The position numbers and the translations under genes are program-made. A stretch of 13,602 nucleotides of DNA from Actinomycetota bacterium (lineage in GTDB: Bacteria; Actinomycetota; Thermoleophilia; Solirubrobacterales; 70-9): contig JAFDWD010001127.1 in assembly GCA_018268695.1 (NCBI GenBank), positions 1 to 13,602 on the forward strand, written 5' to 3'. Of this stretch, positions 6,023 through 12,292 are shown in pieces. Numbering within the stretch: the stretch's first letter is position 1; the number at the start of each line of letters is the position of its first letter. The notes under the pieces are model-generated. The model made no database searches. It worked only from the letters and a program-made list of their open reading frames with translations, and was not told the DNA's origin.

Positions 6023-7510
6023 ATGACGCTTGCCGGGCTCGACCACGCGGGGGCGCTGTACATCGGCGGCGATTGGGTCTCGCCGCCGGGGAAGACGACC
6101 GAGGACATCGTGAACCCGGCCACCGAGGAGGTCGTCGCCTCCTTGCCGGTCGGCGAGATGGCCGAATGCGACGCGGCCCTGGCGGCCGCCCGCGAGGCCT
6201 TCGAGGAGGGACCGTGGCCGCGGATGGCCGGACCGGAGCGGGCGGCGACGCTGCTGCGGATGCGGGGCGCGCTCGCCGCACGCCGGGACGAGCTGATCGA
6301 CCTGGTGATAGCCGAGACCGGGGCGCCGCGAGGGCTGGCCGCCGGGCTGCACGTCGACACGACCCTCGCCCACTTCCGCTTCTTTGCCGAGGCCGCCGCC
6401 TGGCCCGGCGTCGAGCCGCTGCCCCCCGATCTGACCGACCGCGTCGGCGGCGGCAAGCTGCTCGGGAGCCAGGTGCAGGTGTACGAGCCCTACGGCGTCG
6501 TGGTGGCGATCAGCCCCTTCAACTTCCCGCTCCTGATCAACGTGGCGAAGATCGCCCCGGCGATGGCGATGGGCAACACCGTCGTCCTCAAGCCCTCGCC
6601 GTTCACGCCGCTGCAGGCCTTCGTCCTCGCCGAGGCGGCGGAGGAGGCGGGCGTCCCGGCCGGGGTCCTGAACGTCGTCACCGGCGGGGTCGAGGTCGGC
6701 GAGGCGCTCACCTCCGATCCCCGGGTCGACCTGATCACCTTCACCGGCTCCGACACCGTCGGCGCCGCCGTCGCCCGACAGGCGGCAGGCACGCTGAAGA
6801 AGGTCGTGCTGGAGCTGGGCGGCAAGTCGGCCCTGATCGTGCGCGAGGACGCCGACCTCGAGGCCGCTGCCGCCTTCGCCGTCGGCCAGTACACCCTGCA
6901 GGCCGGCCAGGGCTGCAGCCTCTGCACCCGGCACCTCGTCCACAATTCGGTCCGCGGCCGCTTCCTCGAGCTGATGGAGGAGGGATCGCGGGCCCTGCGG
7001 ATCGGCGACCCGGCGGCCGCGACGACGACGATGGGCCCGTTGATCCGCGAAGCACAACGGGAACGGGTCGAACGGTATGTGGACGAGGCCCGCGACGACG
7101 GCGGCGAGGTCCTCATCGGCGGTCGGCGCCCGGTCGATCTCGACCGCGGGTTCTTCTACGAGCCGACGATCCTGACCGCGCTCGACAACTCCGCCAGGGC
7201 GGCCCAGGAGGAGATCTTCGGCCCGGTCGCGGTGGTGGTCGGGTTCGACTCCGACGCCGAGGCCGTGGCGATCGCCAACGACTCTCCGTTCGGCCTCTCG
7301 GGGGCGGTCTTCTCGCGGGACTCGGGCACCGCCTTCGAGCTCGCGCTGCAGCTGCGGACCGGGCAGGTGGCGCTGAACGGAGGGAGTGGCGCGATGAATT
7401 CGTGGGCACCGTTCGGCGGCTACAAGCGCTCCGGCATCGGCCGCGAGTACGGCGTCGCCGGAGTGCGGGAGTTCTGCCAGACGAAGGCGATCCACTTCAA
7501 CGCCGGCTGA
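6023..7510 (+). CDS. NAD(P)-dependent aldehyde dehydrogenase
   Basis: Full-length aldehyde dehydrogenase of 495 aa; it oxidises an aldehyde to a carboxylic acid in the cytosol. Motifs in order: SPFNFP with the oxyanion Asn, KPSPFTP cofactor loop, FTGSDTVG, LELGGK with general base E264, GQGC with nucleophile C298, EEIFGPV with the cofactor-ribose Glu, and the PFGGYKRSGIGRE tail. The ATG follows a GGAGG ribosome binding site by six bases. It opens a tight plus-strand run of four genes that includes a mycofactocin-type SDR 23 bases downstream, so it may oxidise the aldehyde produced from a primary alcohol. The strong hairpin upstream suggests either its own promoter or reduced read-through from the transporter genes. 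The sequence does not show which aldehyde is used. Confidence 0.95.
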   Translation: MTLAGLDHAGALYIGGDWVSPPGKTTEDIVNPATEEVVASLPVGEMAECDAALAAAREAFEEGPWPRMAGPERAATLLRMRGALAARRDELIDLVIAETGAPRGLAAGLHVDTTLAHFRFFAEAAAWPGVEPLPPDLTDRVGGGKLLGSQVQVYEPYGVVVAISPFNFPLLINVAKIAPAMAMGNTVVLKPSPFTPLQAFVLAEAAEEAGVPAGVLNVVTGGVEVGEALTSDPRVDLITFTGSDTVGAAVARQAAGTLKKVVLELGGKSALIVREDADLEAAAAFAVGQYTLQAGQGCSLCTRHLVHNSVRGRFLELMEEGSRALRIGDPAAATTTMGPLIREAQRERVERYVDEARDDGGEVLIGGRRPVDLDRGFFYEPTILTALDNSARAAQEEIFGPVAVVVGFDSDAEAVAIANDSPFGLSGAVFSRDSGTAFELALQLRTGQVALNGGSGAMNSWAPFGGYKRSGIGREYGVAGVREFCQTKAIHFNAG

Positions 7511-7533
7511 CAACAGGAGAGGGAAGGGTTCAG

Positions 7534-8367
7534 ATGAGCAAGCTGGAGGGAAAGGTGGCGTTCGTCACCGGCGCGGCCCGCGGGCAGGGTCGGTCCCACG
7601 CCGAGCGACTGGCCGCCGACGGGGCCGACATCGTCGCCGTCGACGTCTGCGCCGACATCGAGACGGTGCCCTATCCGATGGGCACCGCGGAGGAGCTCGC
7701 CGAGACGAAGGAGCGGGTCGAGGGGGCCGGCCGTCGCTGCGTCACCGCGACCGCCGACATCCGCAGCCTCGAGCAGTTGGGCGCCGCGGTGGACGCCGCC
7801 AAGGAGACCTTCGGGAAGATCGACATCCTCGTCGCCAACGCCGGCATCTGGTCCCAGTCGACCGAGTCCTGGACGCTCGACGAGGACACCTGGCAGACGA
7901 TGATCGACATCAACCTGACCGGCCAGTGGAAGACGGCCAGGGCGGTGGTGCCGACGATGATCGAGGGCGGCGCCGGCGGCGCGATCACGATCACCAGCTC
8001 CTCGATCGGGCTCAAAGCCACCACCGGGAACGTCCACTACACGACCGCCAAGCACGGGGTGATCGGGCTGGTGCGGACGCTCGCCCACGAGCTCGCCCCC
8101 CATGACATCCGGGTTAACGCCCTTTGTCCGACGACCGTCAGGTCGCCGATGATCACCAACGAGGCCCTCTACGGCCTGTTCCGACCCGACCTCGAGTCCC
8201 CGGGGCTCGCCGACGTGGAACCGGGACTGGCCGATCTGAACCTGCTCGACGTCAGCATGATGGAGCCGGGCGAGGTCAGCGCCGCGATCAGCTGGCTGGT
8301 CTCCGACGACGCCCGTTACGTCACCGGCGTCGCGCTGCCGATCGACGCCGGCTCGACCGCCAAGTAG
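7534..8367 (+). CDS. Mycofactocin-coupled SDR family oxidoreductase
   Basis: 277 aa. The N-terminus is the hallmark of the mycofactocin-coupled SDR group (carveol dehydrogenase-like): KLEGKVAFVTGAARGQGRSH, then ADIVAVDVCADIETVPYPM with the group's insert after the second strand. The nucleotide turn is TGAARGQG (12-19). The active site has a TSSS serine region, Y169 and K173 (YTTAK), and the C-terminus ends in VTGVALPIDAGS. In the known family, NAD is bound tightly and the electrons are passed to the peptide-derived redox carrier mycofactocin instead of exchanging NAD, so this enzyme is expected to oxidise an alcohol to a ketone or aldehyde. The ATG follows a GGAGAGGGAAGGG ribosome binding region. 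Mycofactocin biosynthesis genes are not in the window and must lie elsewhere. The substrate could be cyclic or terpenoid, by analogy only. Confidence 0.92.
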   Translation: MSKLEGKVAFVTGAARGQGRSHAERLAADGADIVAVDVCADIETVPYPMGTAEELAETKERVEGAGRRCVTATADIRSLEQLGAAVDAAKETFGKIDILVANAGIWSQSTESWTLDEDTWQTMIDINLTGQWKTARAVVPTMIEGGAGGAITITSSSIGLKATTGNVHYTTAKHGVIGLVRTLAHELAPHDIRVNALCPTTVRSPMITNEALYGLFRPDLESPGLADVEPGLADLNLLDVSMMEPGEVSAAISWLVSDDARYVTGVALPIDAGSTAK

Positions 8368-8373
8368 GCCGCG

Positions 8374-9171
8374 ATGGACCTCGAACTGAAGGGTCGACTG
8401 GCGCTCGTCACCGGGGCGACCAAGGGGATCGGGCACGCGGTCGCGGGCGCGCTCCTCGACGAGGGGGCGGCGGTGTTCGTCCACGGGCGCAGCGAGGAGA
8501 CCGTGGAGGACGCGGTCGCGCGGCTGCGGGGGCGCGGTGAGGTGCACGGGGTGGTCGGCGATCTCGCCGACCCGGCGGGGCCGGCGGCGATCGCCAGGCG
8601 GGTCGCGGCGGTCGGTCGGCCCGACGTGCTGGTCAACAACGCCGCCGTGTACGAGGTCAAGCCCTACCTCGATCTCGACCCGGACGACTGGCGTCGCAGC
8701 CTCCAGGTCAACCTGCTGAGTGGTGCCGCGCTGGCGCAGGCGTTCCTCCCCCCGATGCTGGAGCGCGACTGGGGGCGGATCGTCTTCGTCTCCTCCGACT
8801 ACGGCGTCCAGGTCAACCCGGACCTGATGCCCTACTCGGTCGCGAAGGCGGCGATGATCGCCCTCGGCCGCGGCCTGGCGGTGATGACGAGGGGGACCGG
8901 GGTCACCGTGAACACGACGATCGCCGGGCCGACCTGGACCGAGGGCTCGGCCGGGTTCCTCGACGGCGCCAACCCCGAGGGCAGGCCGGTGGAGGAGGTC
9001 AAAGCCGAGTTCTTCGAGCCGGGCGGGTTCCTCGCCGACACCCTGACCGGTCGCTTCGCCGATCCCGCCGAGGTGGCCGCGATGGTGGCGTTCCTCTGTT
9101 CGGGCCGCGCCTCCGCGGTCACCGGGGCGGCGCAGCGGGCCGACGGGGGCACGATCAAAGCGGCGCACTGA
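8374..9171 (+). CDS. Short-chain dehydrogenase/reductase (SDR), probably NADP-preferring
   Basis: 265 aa classical SDR. TGATKGIG is the cofactor turn, and the Lys there plus an Arg after the second strand (HGRSEE) suggest NADP(H). It has NNAA in place of NNAG, a VSSDYG serine 13 residues before Y154, and K158 (YSVAK). The C-terminal region has an inserted loop rich in Gly, Pro and Glu before FLADTLTGRFADP and ends in DGGTIKAAH. This tail resembles 3-oxoacyl-ACP reductase-like proteins of catabolic clusters more than FabG itself. The ATG lies six bases after the mycofactocin SDR stop with only a weak ribosome binding site, which suggests translational coupling. The one-base overlap with the next gene (TGATG) continues the operon. 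The role is probably reduction or oxidation of a pathway ketone/alcohol. Confidence 0.9.
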   Translation: MDLELKGRLALVTGATKGIGHAVAGALLDEGAAVFVHGRSEETVEDAVARLRGRGEVHGVVGDLADPAGPAAIARRVAAVGRPDVLVNNAAVYEVKPYLDLDPDDWRRSLQVNLLSGAALAQAFLPPMLERDWGRIVFVSSDYGVQVNPDLMPYSVAKAAMIALGRGLAVMTRGTGVTVNTTIAGPTWTEGSAGFLDGANPEGRPVEEVKAEFFEPGGFLADTLTGRFADPAEVAAMVAFLCSGRASAVTGAAQRADGGTIKAAH

Positions 9172-9599
9172 TGGAGGAGCTCGCGGTTCTCCTCGGCGCC
9201 TACGCTGCGGCGGTCGACGCCCGTGACCTCGACGCCCTGCGCGGCCTCTTCCTCGCCGACGCGACCCTGACGGTGAGGCGGGGCAAGGCGGAGCCGCAGG
9301 TGTTCCGCGGCCGCGCCGAGTTGAGCGGCGTGATCGAGGCCCTGGCCCCGTTCGAGCTGACCCTGCACGAGGTGTCCTCGGCGGAGTTCGCGGTCGACCC
9401 GGAGGGAGCGGAGGTAAGCGGGCGGAGCGTCTGCGTCGCCCATCACATACGGCGGGGCGAGGGGCGGGAGGGCTCCGACCTGGTGCTCCACGGCCGCTAC
9501 TCGGACCGCTTCCGGCGCGACGCCGACGGTGCCTGGCGCTTCGCCGCCCGCGAGCTGCGGGTGCTCTGGACCGAGAAGCGCGCCGTCCGACCGACCTAG
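9171..9599 (+). CDS. SnoaL-like / NTF2-fold protein
   Basis: 142 aa, the usual size of a single cone-shaped NTF2-like domain. The pattern fits: an N-terminal helix pair (LLGAYAAAVDARDLDALRGLFLADATL), a GRAEL element, then alternating beta strands ending in DGAWRFAARELRVLW. This fold includes SnoaL cyclases, scytalone dehydratase, ketosteroid isomerase and limonene-epoxide hydrolase. I see no residue set that decides between them, so dehydratase, isomerase or hydrolase roles are all open. The start codon overlaps the stop of the preceding SDR by one base, so it is translated as part of that operon. Its own stop codon shares a CTAG with the stop of the convergent luciferase-like gene. Association with SDRs suggests it handles the same hydroxylated or keto intermediate. 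Confidence 0.8.
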   Translation: MEELAVLLGAYAAAVDARDLDALRGLFLADATLTVRRGKAEPQVFRGRAELSGVIEALAPFELTLHEVSSAEFAVDPEGAEVSGRSVCVAHHIRRGEGREGSDLVLHGRYSDRFRRDADGAWRFAARELRVLWTEKRAVRPT

Positions 9600-10516
9600 G
9601 CGGTCGCGGCGCGGAAGGCCGCGGCGAGACCGGCGACGAACTCGGGCGCCCGGTCGGGATCCGGGCAGAGGTGCGACAGCGGCGCGTAGAAGTCGGTCGC
9701 GCCGAGGGCGCGGGCCTCGGCGAGGCGGTCCATGCTGCGCTCGACCGCGCCGTCGCCCTCCTTCGGCGGCGGCACGCCGATCCGGACGCGGACCTGGCCC
9801 GGGTCCCGGCCGGCCTCGGCCAGTGCCGCGTCGAGCGTCTCGATCCCGGCGGCGATGTCGCGGCGGCGGGCGGTCGGGCTCGGGATCCAGCCGTTGCAGC
9901 GGCGGACGATCCGAGCCAAGTTCCGCTGGTGCAGCTCGCCGCCGATCCAGAGCGGCACGCCGCCGTCCTGCACCGGGCGCGGCTCGCAGTAGACGTCCTC
10001 GAACCGCAGCCGTGGCGAGTCGAAGGCGGTCGGGCCGCCTTCCCAGAGGGCGCCGCAGGCGTCGAGCGCGTCGTCGAGGAGTCGGCCCCGCCGGGAGAAG
10101 TCGAGTCCGGCGGCCTCGTACTCCTTCGCCAGCCAGCCGGTGCCGACGCCAAGGTCGAGCCGGCCGCCGGAGACCACGTCGAGCGTCGCCGCCGTCTTCG
10201 CCAGAAGCGCGGGCGGGCGCAGCGGGGCGATCAGGACGCCGGTCATCAGCCGCACCCGCTCGGTGCGCCCGGCGATCGCCGCGAGGCAGGTCAGGGGCTC
10301 GAGCCAGGGTGCGGCGGGCGCGGTCGCGAAGGGGCCGTAGGGGTAGCCGGAGAGATCGCCGCCGAGCACCACGTGGTCGACCACGACGATCGTGTCGACG
10401 CCGGCCTCGTCGGCGGCCTGGCCGAGCTCCAGCAGCCGCGCCCAGTCGCCGCGCAGGTAGGAGCCGTAGTTGTCGAGGCCGACGTGGAGGCGGGGCGGCA
10501 GCGCGGCGCGGCTCAC
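9596..10516 (-). CDS. Luciferase-like (LLM class) flavin/F420-dependent oxidoreductase
   Basis: 306 aa TIM-barrel protein of the luciferase-like family. The VVDHV element (47-49 DHV) and the GRLDLGVGTGW stretch (119-128) are typical of the actinobacterial F420-dependent branch. AATLDVVSGG and a VPLWIGGE strand agree with the family. F420-dependent members move a hydride to or from ketones, alcohols or enoyl groups, while FMN-dependent relatives are monooxygenases, including type II Baeyer-Villiger enzymes. The sequence alone leaves this choice open, although I favour F420. The GTG start overlaps the stop of the SMP-30-like gene by four bases (GTGA), so the two proteins are probably made together and may act on consecutive intermediates. 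The gene converges on the SnoaL-like gene, with the stop codons overlapping. Confidence 0.88.
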   Translation of the reverse strand: MSRAALPPRLHVGLDNYGSYLRGDWARLLELGQAADEAGVDTIVVVDHVVLGGDLSGYPYGPFATAPAAPWLEPLTCLAAIAGRTERVRLMTGVLIAPLRPPALLAKTAATLDVVSGGRLDLGVGTGWLAKEYEAAGLDFSRRGRLLDDALDACGALWEGGPTAFDSPRLRFEDVYCEPRPVQDGGVPLWIGGELHQRNLARIVRRCNGWIPSPTARRRDIAAGIETLDAALAEAGRDPGQVRVRIGVPPPKEGDGAVERSMDRLAEARALGATDFYAPLSHLCPDPDRAPEFVAGLAAAFRAATA

Positions 10517-11361
10517 GGGGCGGGGACCGGCGCCTCGTCCACGAGTCGGTGGATCGACCCGGCCCGGTTGGCGACCGCCTCCTCGGGGACCCAGCTCGGC
10601 GCCGTGGCGACGAAGAGCTCGCGGCCGCCGGGACCGCCGAGCGCCACCGCGTAGGGGCTCGGGAACGACAGCCGGCGGTCGATCGCGCCGTCGGCGGTGA
10701 CCCGGACCAGCTCGTCGCCGAAGGGGAAGGCGACCCAGACGCCGCCCTCCGCGTCGATCGCGATCCCGTCGGGGAAGCCGCCCTCGAACTCGGCCAGGGT
10801 CCGGCGGCCCGAGAGCGAGCCGTCCGCGCCGATCGCGAACGCCGTCAGCCTGCCGGGGACCGCCCGCGTCTCGGCGACGACGAGCGTGGCGCCGTCGGGG
10901 GTGATCGCGATCCCGTTGGGGAACCAGAGATCTTCGGCGACGACCCGTGCCTCGCCGTCCGGCTCGACCAGGAGGAGAACGGTCGGCCTGGGGGGGTCGG
11001 GCGGGGCGGAACCGTCGCCGAAGTTGCCGACGTAGGCGCGGCCGCGGCGATCGACGTACATGTCGTTCGTGTGCCAGGGCGCCAGGGTCGAGAGGTCGGC
11101 GTGCTCGGTGGGTCCGTCCTCACCCAGCCGCAACAGCCGCCGGTCGTGCATCGAGACGACGAGCGGGGTGCCGTCGGGGAGGAAGCCGAGCCCCGAGGGA
11201 CACTCCGGCACCTCGGCGACGACTTCGGGCTCCGCACCCGGGACGAGACGCTGCACAGTGTGCGCGTGCATGTCCGAGAACCACAGCGCGCCGTCGTGCC
11301 AGCGCACTCCCTCGGGGAAGGTGAGGCCCTCGACAAGCGTCTCTGAGGCGGTCGTCTCCAT
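10513..11361 (-). CDS. SMP-30/gluconolactonase-like hydrolase
   Basis: 282 aa six-bladed beta-propeller of the SMP-30/gluconolactonase/LRE family. The divalent-metal ligands are in place: E17 (FPEG), N149 (FPNGIA) and D198 (FPDGIAID). N99 in TNDM matches the substrate-side Asn known in the family. No signal peptide is visible, so it should act in the cytosol. The family hydrolyses lactones such as gluconolactone, with some members acting on organophosphates or other esters. The ATG follows a strong GGAGGAG ribosome binding site. The gene heads an operon with the luciferase-like gene. Its upstream region is shared divergently with the MaoC gene and contains operator copy 3, so it probably belongs to the same regulon as the transporter. 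A sugar-lactone or cyclic-ester intermediate would fit, but the substrate is not shown. Confidence 0.9.
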   Translation of the reverse strand: METTASETLVEGLTFPEGVRWHDGALWFSDMHAHTVQRLVPGAEPEVVAEVPECPSGLGFLPDGTPLVVSMHDRRLLRLGEDGPTEHADLSTLAPWHTNDMYVDRRGRAYVGNFGDGSAPPDPPRPTVLLLVEPDGEARVVAEDLWFPNGIAITPDGATLVVAETRAVPGRLTAFAIGADGSLSGRRTLAEFEGGFPDGIAIDAEGGVWVAFPFGDELVRVTADGAIDRRLSFPSPYAVALGGPGGRELFVATAPSWVPEEAVANRAGSIHRLVDEAPVPAP

Positions 11362-11392
11362 CGTCTCCTCCAGTTTGACCTCGGTCGTGGCG

Positions 11393-11403
11393 TAGGATAT
11401 AAA
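11393..11403 (+). promoter_or_regulatory. Probable -10 region of the MaoC-type gene
   Basis: TAGGATATAAA is a rare AT-rich run in this GC-rich DNA, directly before operator copy 3. TAGGAT (11393-11398) fits TANNNT and TATAAA (11398-11403) is an alternative. Either would start transcription within the operator, close to the GTG at 11424, giving a very short leader. The reverse strand (TTTATATCCTA) could serve the divergent SMP-30-like gene. Confidence 0.45.
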
Positions 11404-11419
11404 CCAAGCGAGCGCTTGG
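11404..11419. promoter_or_regulatory. Palindromic operator, copy 3 (divergent SMP-30/MaoC promoter)
   Basis: CCAAGC-GAGC-GCTTGG, extended by a matching A and T to 18 bases, lies between the divergent SMP-30-like and MaoC-type genes. It is immediately downstream of the likely -10 and only four bases before the GTG start. A bound dimer would cover the transcription start, a classic repressor position. The arms are identical to copies 1 and 2, while the four central bases differ. Confidence 0.72.
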
Positions 11420-11423
11420 TCAA

Positions 11424-12248
11424 GTGACGGACACGATCGACACCCTCAAACCCGCCGCCGAGGCCGCCGGACTGGAGCTCGGCACGCGCCGCGTGGCCTA
11501 TGCCGACCGCGACGCGATCCTCTACGCGCTGGCCGTCGGCGCCGCCGCCGAGGACCTCGATCTGGTCTTCGAGCGGGACCTCCGGGTGCTACCTACCTAC
11601 GGTCTCGGGCTCGGCCTCCCGGCCTGTGACGAGCTCGGCGGCCGCGGCTTCTTCTCCTCGACCAACTCACTGCACGCGGGCCAGCGGCTCGAGGTGCTCG
11701 GGCCGCTGCCGGCATCCGGGGAGCTGGAGCTGGCCGCCCGCGTCGTCGACGTCTGGGACAAGGGCTCCGCCGCCCTCTTCGACATCGAGGTCGCCTGCGA
11801 GTACTTTCGCGCCATCTACTCGATCTTCGCCCCGGGGCAGGGCGGTTGGGGCGGTGAGCGAGGCACCTCCGCCCGCCGCGAACCGGAGTCCGCGCCGACC
11901 CGCGGGGCGAGGCTGGGGACGAGCCGCGAGAGTGCGGTCCTCTACCGCCTGCTCGGCGACCGCCACCTGATCCACGTCGATCCCGAGGCCGCGCACGCGA
12001 TCGGCCAAACGCGCCCGATCCTGCACGGGCTCTGCACGCTCGGCATCGCCGCTCGCGCAATCCCCGGCCTGCTCGGCCGCCGGCCGGACGAGCTCCGGGC
12101 CCTCGAGGCCCGCTTCGCCGCCGCCGTCCTCCCCGGTGACCCACTCGAGCTGCGCGTCTGGGAGCCGCTCGACGACGGCAGCGTGCCCTTTTCCGTGGCG
12201 ACCCCGGAAGCCGTCGCCCTGAGCGGCGGCCTGATGCGTTTCGGCTAG
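11424..12248 (+). CDS. MaoC-type (R)-specific enoyl-CoA hydratase, double hot-dog
   Basis: 274 aa with two hot-dog halves. The N-terminal half has YALAVGA, then the DLDLVFERDLRVLPTYGLGL pattern of hydratase-2 proteins. The C-terminal half holds the catalytic segment YRLLGDRHLIHVD (D179, H181, H184) followed by RPILHGLCTLG. The usual hydratase motif is GDxNPxH; here Asn is His181 and Pro is Leu182, while the catalytic Asp and last His are kept. It should hydrate a 2-enoyl-CoA to a 3-hydroxyacyl-CoA. The GTG start has no convincing ribosome binding site and is only four bases after operator copy 3, so a leaderless or nearly leaderless message is likely. The thiolase gene follows after 44 bases and would complete a beta-oxidation-like sequence. 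The acyl chain is unknown. Confidence 0.88.
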   Translation: MTDTIDTLKPAAEAAGLELGTRRVAYADRDAILYALAVGAAAEDLDLVFERDLRVLPTYGLGLGLPACDELGGRGFFSSTNSLHAGQRLEVLGPLPASGELELAARVVDVWDKGSAALFDIEVACEYFRAIYSIFAPGQGGWGGERGTSARREPESAPTRGARLGTSRESAVLYRLLGDRHLIHVDPEAAHAIGQTRPILHGLCTLGIAARAIPGLLGRRPDELRALEARFAAAVLPGDPLELRVWEPLDDGSVPFSVATPEAVALSGGLMRFG

Positions 12249-12280
12249 ATGGCGTGGCGCCGTCGCCACCAATGTCAACG

Positions 12281-12286
12281 AAGGAG
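12281..12286 (+). promoter_or_regulatory. Ribosome binding site deciding the thiolase start
   Basis: AAGGAG, six bases before GTG at 12293. It supports that start over the in-frame ATG at 12272, which has no purine-rich site before it and would place this AAGGAG inside the coding region. Confidence 0.7.
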
Positions 12287-12292
12287 ATCCCC

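Noticed and set aside
5897..7513. Minus-strand open frame opposite the aldehyde dehydrogenase
   Set aside because: Low-complexity His/Arg/Asp-rich translation; all enzyme motifs are on the plus strand.
7534..9171. The two plus-strand SDRs as a recent tandem duplication
   Set aside because: Their cofactor turns (TGAARGQG against TGATKGIG), inserts and C-terminal ends differ too much; they belong to different SDR groups.
7420..10152. Very long open frame on the minus strand across the aldehyde dehydrogenase, SDR and SnoaL genes
   Set aside because: Arg/Pro/Gly-rich translation without any family motif; a by-product of high GC at third codon positions antisense to well-supported genes.
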